From Goleter apudmare HA4340-LM2 (GTDB taxonomy: Bacteria > Cyanobacteriota > Cyanobacteriia > Cyanobacteriales > Nostocaceae), in the NCBI GenBank assembly GCA_019359495.1, contig JAHHHF010000064.1:62001-126000 (forward strand): DNA of 64,000 bases, in the 5' to 3' direction. The first letter of the stretch is position 1, and every line of letters starts with the position of its first letter. Position numbers and translations under genes: made by a program. Positions 50,616 to 59,998 of this stretch are shown piece by piece. Below the pieces are notes generated by a model, which worked only from the letters and a program-made list of their open reading frames with translations, did no database searches and was not told the origin of the DNA.

Positions 50616-52082
50616 TCAAGATGAGAGTTGAAGTTTTTGATTCAGAGATAAATTACTTCTATCTGGATGTTGATGATTCCAATTCCAACCAGCTACAGCC
50701 ATTAATGTCATCCAGTAGAAAAATAAAGTAGTGTGTCCCCAAATATTTTCAGTAATCATTGCTACTGGGATTGATACAAAAAACGCTAGCATCACGTTAC
50801 ACATCTCACGTTGTTTACTCCCAACGGGTGCAGAACGGATTAATTGTGTAAGACGGATACCGTAACCTAAGAGAAACAACAAATAAACTCCTAATCCCAC
50901 AATCCCCCCTTCTATCAAAGCTCGGATGTAGTCATTGTGGGGAAGCAATCCATTACCAGCAACAGGTATGCTTAATCCTAAACCATAACCAAGATATGGG
51001 TATTCTGTTGCACGGTTAAGTAAAAAATGCCATTGAGAAAGTCGCCAGTTGAAACTGTTATAGTCTCCTTGTGAGAGCAGAATTGCGCGTGATATGTCGA
51101 TATTTGGATTTAATAAAGGAGTATTAGCAATAGATGCAATACGTTCGCGTCCAAAATCAGAACTTGCAAATAATCCAATAATAATAACAATAAATAATAT
51201 TCCTCCAATTAACTTGATAGGATCTAATTTTGGTGCCACTAAGACCACAACAAAAACTGTGAGCATTATCAAACCAAACAGAGCTTTTGTACTGACAAAA
51301 CAAAAAGCTTGCAAACCAAGCAAAATGAGCCAAGGTAAACGTGATCTTGACTGATTTAACTTCCAGTAAGTCAATGCCATAAATAGCAACAGCATTGTCA
51401 CTAAACCATTTGGATGGCCAATTGTTCCTCCGATGCGGATACCTTCAGATGCGCCAAGCCCAGAGGCAGCTTCTGAAGGAAAGAGGAACGGAGGAAGGAT
51501 CGAAGGAACAAATATCTGCAACAAAGCAACTGTAATTGGCGCTACCAGAGCCAAAAACAATGAAGAGATAACTTTTTCTGGATGTATTTTATCCTTCATC
51601 TGCATGATCAGCAGGTAGACCATTACCCAAGTAAATATTCGTATCCACTCACGGATGCTGTCTAATAAGTATGATGCGTTTAACCCTAATCCCCCCAAAG
51701 GTAAAAGCACTACCCAAAATCCTTGCAAGCATACCCAGGCAAATAAAAACCACCAATACCTGTCAGTATGGACGGTTCTACCAGTTAATAGCTGCACAAT
51801 TACATAAAGCACAGTTAGAACATCCAACCCAACAGCAAACACGGCTGGTATTTGTTGAGCAGAAAAAACATCTAGTGAACTACGTAAAATTAATAGTCCT
51901 AGTACAGTTTGCTCAAACCGAGCAAAGAATAACGCAACTAACAAAACAGCTACCAGCATCAAACCCAAATACAAGGGATGAGCGCCGGCGATAAAGCCCC
52001 CAACGAGACCAACACCAATACCTGCAATCCCTATAATGAGAGCGAGACGAGAAGCTCGATCGCGGTGGTTATTTGTCAGCAT
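50616..52082 (-). CDS. O-antigen polymerase/ligase (Wzy-like)
   Basis: 488 aa from ATG 52082, which overlaps the wzc stop by 14 bp; the upstream 38 codons of the open frame are inside wzc and are not used. About 11-12 membrane spans. The Wzy_C periplasmic loop is YPYLGYGLGLSIPVAGNGLLPHNDYIRALIEGGIVGLGVYLLFLLG (in pieces; HN-D and E-GG motifs). It polymerises EPS repeat units in the periplasm. Confidence 0.87.
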   Translation of the reverse strand: MLTNNHRDRASRLALIIGIAGIGVGLVGGFIAGAHPLYLGLMLVAVLLVALFFARFEQTVLGLLILRSSLDVFSAQQIPAVFAVGLDVLTVLYVIVQLLTGRTVHTDRYWWFLFAWVCLQGFWVVLLPLGGLGLNASYLLDSIREWIRIFTWVMVYLLIMQMKDKIHPEKVISSLFLALVAPITVALLQIFVPSILPPFLFPSEAASGLGASEGIRIGGTIGHPNGLVTMLLLFMALTYWKLNQSRSRLPWLILLGLQAFCFVSTKALFGLIMLTVFVVVLVAPKLDPIKLIGGILFIVIIIGLFASSDFGRERIASIANTPLLNPNIDISRAILLSQGDYNSFNWRLSQWHFLLNRATEYPYLGYGLGLSIPVAGNGLLPHNDYIRALIEGGIVGLGVYLLFLLGYGIRLTQLIRSAPVGSKQREMCNVMLAFFVSIPVAMITENIWGHTTLFFYWMTLMAVAGWNWNHQHPDRSNLSLNQKLQLSS

Positions 52083-54222
52083 CTTGCAATAAACCTCCAC
52101 GAGGGGTGAAATGCTTGTGAGGCTGCAATAAAGGCTGTTCGCCTTCATTTTTGGGGCGATCGCTCTTGCGGGTATCAGCGATCGCCCCATTGGCAACGAA
52201 TCCTAAAATAGGAATTTGATTACGTGTTAATTCTGTGACTGCTTGGTTCAGTGCTTCTCTAGATGTGAAATTGGGACGTGTAACCATCACTAAACCTTCA
52301 GCATATTTACCCAAGGTTGATGCATCAGCATAATTATTTATTGCTGGAGTATCTATAATTACCAAGTCATAATATTTTTCCGCTTCTAACAACAGTTTTT
52401 GCATAGAGGGAGACTCTATCAAAATTGCCGGAGAATCAGCTAATTCACCACAGGACAACACAGACAGGTTTTTAATGTTGGTGGGTTGTGCGGCACGTAG
52501 CAACGATAACTCACTGGAGATGACATCGGTAATCCCAGGATAAGGAGATACATTAAATAAACTATGTTGTGAGGGTGTACGCAAATCGGCATCAATAATT
52601 AATGTCCGCCGCGATAACATTGCTGATGTAGCAGCTAAATGGGCAGCTACTACTGATTTACCCTCACCAGACAGCGCACTAGTCACCACAACCAACCCCA
52701 ACTGTTCTTGGCGGCGAAACTCTAAAGTCTTGAACAGCATCCGATAGGCTTCAAAAGCGACCAGATTATTTAAAAATTGTTCAGGTTGATGCAGACTGGG
52801 TGTAGGAGAGAGTTGAGGTAAGATTCCCAGCAATGGCAGCTTGAGTTGTGCTTCCACTTCGGATGCATCTCTCACCGTGTTATCTGCGAGTTCTAATAGC
52901 AGCACCACACAAACAGCTAAGAACGCACTAAATGCACTAGCAACAACTAATACAGCTAATTGATTGGGGAAACTAGGCGATTTGGGAACTTCCGCCTTTT
53001 CAATCACACGGACATTGCTGACTAATTGTGCTTCTGCAATCCGTGCTTCTTCTAGTTTGCTTTGTAGCAATTTTAGTGAATCGGCTGCTTCTTCCCGTTG
53101 GCGAACCAGTGCCGTCAAGGGTTGCTGTTGAATTGGGAGTTGTGACAAACGAAACTGGAGTTTGGCGCGTTCTGACTGTATGGCTTGCAATTTTTTTTCT
53201 AGTGCCGATCGCTCAATCCCTCCGGTAATCAATTGAGAGGTGAGAGTTTGGCTGATTTCATCAGTTGCGATTTGATTAGAGGCGATCGCCTGATTTTCTG
53301 GTGCTACTCGACTTAGTTCACTTTGATACAAAGCACGGAGATCATTGCGTTGTTGCAGGAGTGATACTACCGTGGGATGGTTATCAGTAAACTGCAAACG
53401 AGTTTCAATTAACTTGGCTTCCAGTTCTGCCAACTTAGCGCGTAACTTTTTTAACTCTTCATCTTGACCACTGCGTACAGATGCGTAGGCTTCGGGGAGC
53501 GTTGCACCCTTGGTAATTTTTTGCAGAGAAGCATCACGCGATCGCGCTTCTTGGAGTTCTGTAAATAAAACCCGCTCTTGATTTTCCAAAGTAGCTAAAC
53601 TTGCTACCAAGCTTTTAGATTGCTCCTCAAAGGAAATCAGCCCGGTTTTTTGCCGATATGAGTTTTCTGCTGCTTCCGCCAGTCTGAGACGTGATTGCGC
53701 CTTGGGTACTTGATCTGTCAAAAATTTCCTCACAGAACGAGCTTCTGAGCGGATAGATTCGGTACTTTCCGCAACCATCGTCTCTAAAACTGCATTCAAA
53801 ATTTTGGCAGCTACCGCAGGATTTTGATGCTGATAGTTCAGTTCCAGAATGTTAGTCGCTGGAACAATTTTCACTTTTAAAGCTTTACTTAACTCCTTAG
53901 TATCTATTGTTTCTGGCGGTGACAGTGCAGGCAACCGCGTTAATGCTCGTTGCAAAACCCGTTGCGACTTAATTAATTCTGCTTGGGTAGCAATGGGATT
54001 CGGGCCTCCTGGTGTCACAGAGGGCAATTGGCTCAGATCACGACCTAATTGGGAAACACTCACTTGTTTTTCATCGAGCATCAGTCGCCCTGATGTTTCA
54101 TACAAACGAGGAGTAACAGTGGTATAGGCAACCGATCCACCAATTACTGAAGCAAACGTAGTCACAGTCGGCAAGCCACGTCGCTTCAGGACTTTGAGTA
54201 GGGATGAAATGTCTTTACCCAT
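52069..54222 (-). CDS. Wzc/GumC-type polysaccharide co-polymerase with tyrosine kinase domain
   Basis: A 717-aa protein. A Wzz-like part with membrane helices at ~19-39 and ~422-444 and a long periplasmic coiled coil lies between; the P-rich motif PKSPSFPN is at ~413-420. The cytoplasmic BY-kinase has Walker A SALSGEGKS (515-523), Walker A' LIIDAD (541-546) and Walker B VIIDTP (621-626). The C-terminus (RKSDRPKNEGEQPLLQPHKHFTPRGGLLQDADK) has no tyrosine, whereas classic Wzc ends in a Tyr cluster. It regulates chain length and export. The stop overlaps the polymerase start. Confidence 0.92.
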   Translation of the reverse strand: MGKDISSLLKVLKRRGLPTVTTFASVIGGSVAYTTVTPRLYETSGRLMLDEKQVSVSQLGRDLSQLPSVTPGGPNPIATQAELIKSQRVLQRALTRLPALSPPETIDTKELSKALKVKIVPATNILELNYQHQNPAVAAKILNAVLETMVAESTESIRSEARSVRKFLTDQVPKAQSRLRLAEAAENSYRQKTGLISFEEQSKSLVASLATLENQERVLFTELQEARSRDASLQKITKGATLPEAYASVRSGQDEELKKLRAKLAELEAKLIETRLQFTDNHPTVVSLLQQRNDLRALYQSELSRVAPENQAIASNQIATDEISQTLTSQLITGGIERSALEKKLQAIQSERAKLQFRLSQLPIQQQPLTALVRQREEAADSLKLLQSKLEEARIAEAQLVSNVRVIEKAEVPKSPSFPNQLAVLVVASAFSAFLAVCVVLLLELADNTVRDASEVEAQLKLPLLGILPQLSPTPSLHQPEQFLNNLVAFEAYRMLFKTLEFRRQEQLGLVVVTSALSGEGKSVVAAHLAATSAMLSRRTLIIDADLRTPSQHSLFNVSPYPGITDVISSELSLLRAAQPTNIKNLSVLSCGELADSPAILIESPSMQKLLLEAEKYYDLVIIDTPAINNYADASTLGKYAEGLVMVTRPNFTSREALNQAVTELTRNQIPILGFVANGAIADTRKSDRPKNEGEQPLLQPHKHFTPRGGLLQDADK

Positions 54223-54269
54223 TACTTTTGATCAACCTCGCGCAATCTGTAAAATTCTGCAATCAAAAT

Positions 54270-55526
54270 TTAATTGTCTAAATTTGTCGAATGACTAGAA
54301 GCTAGGATTTCCTGAGCAACAGATGGACTAGGAGTCTTTTTGATTGGGTAAGTGGTAGTGATTCCACTGTTGCTTGGTTGAGATTTCTTGCCGATGGGAG
54401 GGGAGTTTAAGAGTTTGGTATACACTTTCAAATTTTCGGCAGTAATGTTTTCCCAGCTATGGTTGAGTTGCACATACTTCTGGGCATCTTTCGCCATCCG
54501 AGCTAGTTCTTGTGGGTGTTTGACTGCCCAGTTCAAATTACTAATACAAGAGTCTACGTTGCCAGCCGTAAACAGTACACCGCGTCCCTCACTCAATAAT
54601 TGTTGATGTGGTGGGATATCACTGGCCATGACTGGGATACCTTCTTGCATTGCTTCTAGCATGGCGAGAGGTAATCCTTCTAAGTCAGAAGGTAACACAA
54701 ACAACCCCGCACCTCTGACAATCTCTGCTAAACGCGCTCCCCGTAGTTCCCCAGCAAAGACTACCTCCGGATTTTTACTAATTGTGTCTAGTAACTGGGA
54801 TACATACGACCTCGTATCACTGACGCCACCAGCCAGAACAAGTTTCCATCCAGGGGGTTTAAGTTTACAGAAAGCTTCAACTAGTAAATCCGGGCGTTTT
54901 TCTGGCACAATTCTGCCCAAAAACAGCATGTAGCGTCCCTGGGTTAAGTTAAGGGACTTACCATAGCTAAAATTAGGGTCTGACTGAGCATAGGTAGCAG
55001 CAGCATTAGGAACATAAACTGTTGGGCGATCGTAAGTTCGCAAAAAGTAAGACTGTAGTTCTTTGGAAACTACAATAATCTCATCAGCAAAGCGTACTGC
55101 TGCCTGCTCTCCCATCAGAATCAACCGACTAGAAAAATTACCCCACTTAGCACGTTGCCAGTCTAGCCCCTGACAAGTAACTACAATCTTGGCAGAGTTA
55201 GCCAGTTTGGATAAACCGGTAAATAGAGATGGGCCGAGGGCATGAAAATGAATAATATCGTATTTGGTTCCCGAAGCCGCGATCGCGCCCAAGGCAGAGG
55301 TAACAAAAGCGTCTACCCCTCTAAATGTCACACTAGGCAAGGTAATGACTTTCACGCCTTGAAAGTAATCATTTTTCAGCCAGCCACCCTTGGTGTAAGA
55401 AGAACGGGCAAATAAATCAACACTATGACCTTGGGCTACCATTCGGGGATACATTTCTGCACAATAATGCTCAATGCCTCCCTGTCGAGGTGGTAAGCCT
55501 TTAGCACCAATAACAGCGATTTTCAT
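54270..55526 (-). CDS. Glycosyltransferase family 4
   Basis: 418 aa from ATG 55526 (MKIAVIGAKGLPPRQGGIEHYCAEMYPRM; DUF1972-type start). GT-B: HFHALGPSLFTGLSKLANSAKIVVTCQGLDWQRAKW, then the donor site LFLGRIVPEKRPDLLVEAF and LPSDLEGLPLAMLEAMQEGIPVMAS (E-x-7-E). It probably transfers a sugar early in the repeat unit. The tail (~380-418) is Ser/Thr/Pro-rich and is absent in most family members. Confidence 0.88.
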   Translation of the reverse strand: MKIAVIGAKGLPPRQGGIEHYCAEMYPRMVAQGHSVDLFARSSYTKGGWLKNDYFQGVKVITLPSVTFRGVDAFVTSALGAIAASGTKYDIIHFHALGPSLFTGLSKLANSAKIVVTCQGLDWQRAKWGNFSSRLILMGEQAAVRFADEIIVVSKELQSYFLRTYDRPTVYVPNAAATYAQSDPNFSYGKSLNLTQGRYMLFLGRIVPEKRPDLLVEAFCKLKPPGWKLVLAGGVSDTRSYVSQLLDTISKNPEVVFAGELRGARLAEIVRGAGLFVLPSDLEGLPLAMLEAMQEGIPVMASDIPPHQQLLSEGRGVLFTAGNVDSCISNLNWAVKHPQELARMAKDAQKYVQLNHSWENITAENLKVYTKLLNSPPIGKKSQPSNSGITTTYPIKKTPSPSVAQEILASSHSTNLDN

Positions 55527-55559
55527 AAATTTTATCCACGCCAATGATGGTAATCTTGA

Positions 55560-56798
55560 TCAATGTTTGCTAAGTTCCAGTGAGGAACCGAAAGCCGAGG
55601 GATGCCGCAATTCCCAGCGATTAAGCATTTCGCTGTAGACATTGCTAATGACAGTACGTGCGGCATAAGGATGTGCTACCCGTACACAAGACTCACTCGG
55701 ATAACTTTCTGGATGCAACAATACCTGGTATAAGCCCTGTGCAATACAATCTGGGGTACGTTCAGTACACACCACCCCGCTATCATCTGTCAGCAATTTG
55801 GGAGTTTCGCCAGTGTAAGTTGTTACCACTGGTGTGCCACTAGCTAGCGCCTCCAGCACCACCAAAGGTAAACCTTCATAGGCACTACTCAAGACAAAAA
55901 CACTGGCAACACGATGTAAATGTGCGAGTTCTGCTTGCTTCAAAGCTCCCAACAACGTCACATGTCTGCTAATTCCCAAATGCTCAATTTCCGCTCTCAC
56001 TGCTGGTGCCAACTCGCCATCACCCGCTATTAATAGATGTGTATGCGGTGCTTTTAAAGCTGCATATGCACGTACTAATAAAATGGGATCTTTTTGTGGA
56101 TGTAGCCGACCGGCAAACAAAATAAACTGTGTTTCCTCCAGCAAACCTAGCCCTTTTGCGAGTTCTTGCCTTTTTGTCTCTTGTTCTTGACGACTCCAAG
56201 GAAAGAAAATCTCGTTGTCGAAGCAATTTTTGATATAGGAAACGCGATCGCTTACACTGGGATAGCGCTGCCGATATAATTGAACCGAATCACTGTTGCA
56301 GGAAAAAATTTGGCTAAACTGCTGCACTAGTGAACTTTCTAAAGCAAAATAGGCCTTTGGGAACCTGCGCCACAGAATTGCTTTTTTATCACCCGCAGCT
56401 TGCATCTGCGTATAAATATCATTGTGAATGAACAGAGTTTTCTCACCCTGCCAATCCCTAGTGGCTAAGGTTGGCTCTAATCGGTGAAAATGCATGAAAT
56501 CCGAAGCAAAGCAACGCCCCATCAAGGCAGCCGTATACTTTACCGTGGTTGGTATTAGATGCCGGACATTATCATTTTCTATAGCAAATAACGGCAAGAA
56601 ACTAATTTCTCTGCCAGCAAATTCTGCTTCTCGCCACTCCAGAATTGGTTGACTTCTATCTTTTGCTGTCCCGACAAGTCGCACCTCAAATTCTCTAGGA
56701 GCGTACTTAATAAATAGGCTAATCAGCGTCTGAATACCGCCGATAGTGGTCTGCCAAGGATTGAACTGGTAAAAAATCGTGAGAACAGGTTTACGCAT
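55560..56798 (-). CDS. Glycosyltransferase family 4
   Basis: 412 aa from ATG 56798 (the frame opens 9 bp earlier at GTG). MRKPVLTIFYQFNPWQTTIGGIQTLISLFIKYA; IHFHRLEP-type mid part (FMHFHRLEPTLATR); donor site ILFAGRLHPQKDPILLVRAYAAL and VLSSAYEGLPLVVLEALASGTPVVTTYTGE. First gene of the leftward EPS cluster, so the operon promoter should lie in 56799-57300. Confidence 0.88.
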   Translation of the reverse strand: MRKPVLTIFYQFNPWQTTIGGIQTLISLFIKYAPREFEVRLVGTAKDRSQPILEWREAEFAGREISFLPLFAIENDNVRHLIPTTVKYTAALMGRCFASDFMHFHRLEPTLATRDWQGEKTLFIHNDIYTQMQAAGDKKAILWRRFPKAYFALESSLVQQFSQIFSCNSDSVQLYRQRYPSVSDRVSYIKNCFDNEIFFPWSRQEQETKRQELAKGLGLLEETQFILFAGRLHPQKDPILLVRAYAALKAPHTHLLIAGDGELAPAVRAEIEHLGISRHVTLLGALKQAELAHLHRVASVFVLSSAYEGLPLVVLEALASGTPVVTTYTGETPKLLTDDSGVVCTERTPDCIAQGLYQVLLHPESYPSESCVRVAHPYAARTVISNVYSEMLNRWELRHPSAFGSSLELSKH

Positions 56799-57500
56799 CA
56801 AGGGCACCCTACGTCAATTTAGTGCTATGTCTAATGAACTATCCCTTGGTAGATGTAAAACCTTCTGAACCCTGGTTTAATTACGCTGCAAATTTAGCCT
56901 CAGCTAAAATGTATCTCGCTAAAAAATCGTGTAGTGTTTGTCACAAACTCACAGATAACACACTAAGACAAGCAATCAGACTTTAAAGTATGATTTTTTG
57001 CTTTTACCTAGCGATCGCTCTTCATTGTAGTAGTAGCTACTTCAGCTTTAAATTACTGTATTTACATAATACACATGATGTTAACTTTCATGTACGTATT
57101 ACTTGATTTTGTCCTTTTTCTTTGTTTTTGTTCCCATACCAAGAGTAGTACAAATAAGTATATAATTAGACATGCTTCATGAAAAAAACATGTTTATGAC
57201 CGAAAAAACCCTAAGTTTCCCGTAGAGTAAGATGTTATCTTTATCATTTCTTCATAAAGATATCTACTTAAACATTTAGATCAAACTTTTTAACTCAACT
57301 TAATACTCTTGAACTGGTGGTCAATTCTGAGAGAATCTGGATGGAAAGGTAAACTTGAAGATTGGTGCAATAAATTTTCTTATGGTGCGGGCATCTCACC
57401 CAAACTTGGTCAGCTATCACCCATTTAGATTGTAGATTTGGTGCTCAGGTTATCAAAAGTCAAGAGTCTAGTGGCAAGGCTAAAATGTTGCAAACAATTT

Positions 57501-57623
57501 GGGAGCATTCCAAATGTGTAAATTTATTTTTTTGTAGTGATGGCTCTCTAGCCCGCTTCCTGGACATTAGGGAGCAAGATGCTCCCACTACAAATTTTAT
57601 TTTTGCAAAATTGGGATGCTCCC
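57501..57623 (-). repeat. GGGAGCATCC palindromic element, copy 4
   Basis: Inverted, with ends GGGAGCATTCCAA and TTGGGATGCTCCC as in copy 3; the same internal GCTTCCTGGACATTAG block. Confidence 0.78.
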
Positions 57624-57626
57624 AAC

Positions 57627-57722
57627 AATTTTCTTGTGGTGCGGGCATCTTGCCCGCTAATTAGAACGGGCAGGAAGCGCGTTCTACAAGAGATTGCTAA
57701 TACACAAAATTAGCTTAGACAC
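57627..57722 (+). repeat. 130-bp interspersed repeat, diverged copy 3
   Basis: Direct, truncated copy of 25646-25775 (starts at its AATTTTCTTGTGGTGCGG), with changes in the palindrome right arm (GCAGGAAGCGCGTTC) that break base pairing. It abuts the GGGAGCATCC element. Confidence 0.72.
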
Positions 57723-57971
57723 GCTACTAGGGTTCAAATACTAGAATTGACTTTGTCACATCCGCCACCACAAGTCAGGAAACCCGCCCAAGACATCGGC
57801 TCCTCTTGATCGTGGACAGCCAACAAAAATATTTGATCTAGGCGCGCATCAGCCTCTTACACGTAGAGATTTTACAATACTTAGTCAATATTTTGTCCAA
57901 TCAAAACCACAACATATACTGACATTAGCTATTTTTGGGCTAAACTAATGCCATCATCTGAGGAGTGCGTG

Positions 57972-59135
57972 ATGGCAAGTCTAAAGCCGGGACGTTTATT
58001 TTCATTGGGTTTTGTCAGTGGCTGTTTTTGTCTAGGTATTGGTATTGGAGTCGTTATCCGCTTTGGGCAAGACCAGCGCTTAAATGCGGCTACGACGCCT
58101 CCTGAACCATCAATTCCGTTTATCATCCCGAATAACCAACAAACTCCTACTGACACGATTACTATTAAAGCTGTCGGCGATGTAATTCCTGGTACTAATT
58201 TTCCTAACCATAGACTGCCACGGTTTCATCATCAATTATTGCCCAAGTCAGTCCGGGGTTATCTGCAAGGTGCTGATATTTTATTTGGCAACTTTGAAAG
58301 TAGCTTAACTACCCATCCCTACACTGCCAAAGATATTAGTCGGGGACAAGTTTTTGCCTTTCGTTCCCCACCTGCTTATGCCCAGCTATTTGCTGATGTG
58401 GGGTTTAATGTATTTAACATGGCGAACAACCACGCACTGGATTTTGGTGCTGTAGGATTTAGAGACACCAAGAAAAATCTTGAGGCTGTTGGCATCGCCA
58501 CATTAGGTCATAAAAATCAAATTCTATATCTCAAAGCTAATAATGTACCGATCGCCATGATTGGGTTTTCGGTCTACGACATGTATAATTCTATGCATAA
58601 TCTACAAGCTGCCCAGGCGCTCGTAGCAGAGGCAAAAAATAACGCTAAAATTGTAGTCGTATCGATGCACGCAGGGGCGGAAGGTACAGGTGCGTTATAT
58701 GTTAAAGACCAAACAGAGTTTTTCTACGGAGAAAACCGAGGCAATTCGCTAAAATTTGCCCGCACAATGGTTGATGCAGGCGCAGACTTAGTATTAGGAC
58801 ACGGCCCGCATGTGCCGAGAGCAATAGAAATATATAAGGGAAAAGTTGTAGCTTATTCTTTAGGAAACTTTTTAGGATATCAGACTTTATCCACAAAGGC
58901 CCAGGCTGGGTACTCGATGATTTTAGAAGTGAAACTCAACGCCAAGGGGGATTTGGTATCGAGTAAAGTTATCCCAGTCCATCTAGATAAGCAGGGAATT
59001 CCTCATGTTGATCAACGCTTCCGGACTGTGGGACTTTTGCGCTACCTGAATAGTAAAGCTTTCCCTGGCAATCCTGTGGAGATTAATAATAAGGGTGAGT
59101 TGGTAATGCTTAATAGCAAAGAGCAAATAGATTGA
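57972..59135 (+). CDS. CapA-family (PGA synthesis-like) metallophosphatase-fold protein
   Basis: 387 aa from ATG 57972, preceded by GAGGAG at 57960-57965 with 6 nt spacing. The frame opens 8 codons earlier, but this is the better start. A signal anchor lies at ~7-30 (LFSLGFVSGCFCLGIGIGVVI). The CapA domain has IKAVGDVIPG, VFAFRSPPAYAQLFADVGFNVFNMANNHALDFG and VVVSMHAGAEGTG, and GADLVLGHGPHVPRAIEIYKGKVVAYSLGNF, the metal-binding His/Asp/Asn set of a calcineurin-like fold. Extracytoplasmic; implicated in polyglutamate or envelope polymer synthesis, with the substrate unknown in cyanobacteria. Confidence 0.87.
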   Translation: MASLKPGRLFSLGFVSGCFCLGIGIGVVIRFGQDQRLNAATTPPEPSIPFIIPNNQQTPTDTITIKAVGDVIPGTNFPNHRLPRFHHQLLPKSVRGYLQGADILFGNFESSLTTHPYTAKDISRGQVFAFRSPPAYAQLFADVGFNVFNMANNHALDFGAVGFRDTKKNLEAVGIATLGHKNQILYLKANNVPIAMIGFSVYDMYNSMHNLQAAQALVAEAKNNAKIVVVSMHAGAEGTGALYVKDQTEFFYGENRGNSLKFARTMVDAGADLVLGHGPHVPRAIEIYKGKVVAYSLGNFLGYQTLSTKAQAGYSMILEVKLNAKGDLVSSKVIPVHLDKQGIPHVDQRFRTVGLLRYLNSKAFPGNPVEINNKGELVMLNSKEQID

Positions 59136-59226
59136 TTGTGTTAGACATCTCCGAAAATGGGTTGCGGGCGAACAACCGTTCACGCCTAAACCCTGATCTC
59201 ATTTTCACCAAATGTCTATGACCAAA

Positions 59227-59268
59227 GGCGGTGGGAAACCCAACTCTTGAAGGAGTGGGTTTCCCGCC
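59227..59268. terminator. Hairpin between convergent genes
   Basis: GGGAAACCCA (59233-59242) and TGGGTTTCCC (59256-59265) form a 10-bp stem with a 13-nt loop, extended by GGCG/GCC. It sits midway between convergent capA and the small gene at 59299, so it may terminate both; no T-run. Confidence 0.45.
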
Positions 59269-59298
59269 CTAAAATCGAGCGGGTATCGGGCTTGTTTG

Positions 59299-59730
59299 TT
59301 ACACCTCAGCAGGTTGTTTTTGAGTCTCTAGCCACTGGTCATAAGCTTCTGCATCCCCACCAAATGAATCAATGGAAACCTGACGTTCTGGCATTGGTTT
59401 CAGAGGTGCGTTGATTGGGCTATGTTTGCAGTAGCAAATCACAATCATATCGAAGCCCATGCCGACAGGAATTTCAGGCGTATAAGCTTCAACCCTGACT
59501 ACTTCCCAATCACTCTGACGGTAGTGAGTTTTTGACTCTGGGCAACTGGGATCAGCAAACTGATCAACTCGAATAAACTCAGGTGGGCGATATCCGGGTT
59601 CAGGTAGGGCTTTGTCTGAGCAATCATAATGCTCAAACAGGGTTTTCGTCAGAGAACCAGTGTGGGCATATTTCCGGTCTTTCCAGCCGGGTTGACGTTT
59701 TTCAGCACGAAAGACGATCCATTTACGCAT
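59299..59730 (-). CDS. Hypothetical protein, 143 aa
   Basis: Soluble, with no recognised domain. MRKWIVFRAEKRQPGWKDRKYAHTG, then DCSDKALPEPGYRPPEFIRVDQFADPSCPESKTHYRQSDWEVVRVEAYTPE. Four Cys are spread as Cx(n)C and a WEVVRVE strand is near the middle. It starts at TAATG, coupled to the upstream 69-aa gene. Function unknown; both genes together look like an accessory pair. Confidence 0.5.
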   Translation of the reverse strand: MRKWIVFRAEKRQPGWKDRKYAHTGSLTKTLFEHYDCSDKALPEPGYRPPEFIRVDQFADPSCPESKTHYRQSDWEVVRVEAYTPEIPVGMGFDMIVICYCKHSPINAPLKPMPERQVSIDSFGGDAEAYDQWLETQKQPAEV

Positions 59731-59939
59731 TAGTCTTGCTCCTTATCGGTGTCATAGTAGGACTTTGGAAACTCGGTTTTGCCTTCAAACACACAATCAA
59801 CTGGCAAAATAGGATCACCTGTTTTCTCCACATCAACCAGTTGCCAGTTGTATTTCTCCGCCATTTCATCACAGCAATCCTCATCGGCGGCTGCATGGCG
59901 CGATTTGTTTTCGTCTTCGTCGTACCTGGGTTTTGGCAT
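59730..59939 (-). CDS. Small acidic hypothetical protein
   Basis: 69 aa, strongly acidic (PRYDEDENKSRHAAADEDCCDEMAEKYNWQLVDVE). Its stop and the next start share TAATG at 59730. No family is recognised. It could be the antitoxin-like or regulatory partner of the 143-aa protein, but this is a guess. Confidence 0.45.
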   Translation of the reverse strand: MPKPRYDEDENKSRHAAADEDCCDEMAEKYNWQLVDVEKTGDPILPVDCVFEGKTEFPKSYYDTDKEQD

Positions 59940-59998
59940 ACTTAGGAGAAGTAGTCTCGGTTGAATGTCTCACCACTCACCAGGGCGCATTCCATATT

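Larger units (their letters stand above)
56799..57971. other. 1.17-kb divergent intergenic with repeats
   Basis: Between the leftward EPS cluster and rightward capA. It is A/T-rich, with one HIP1-like site (57011) and no certain -35/-10 pair. Two interspersed elements occupy 57501-57722. A further partial copy of the 130-bp element's palindrome is near 57365-57402. The rest is featureless. Confidence 0.5.

Noticed and set aside
52083-52196. N-terminal extension of the polymerase
   Set aside because: These 38 codons lie inside wzc and lack hydrophobic or family features; ATG 52082 fits the stop/start overlap.
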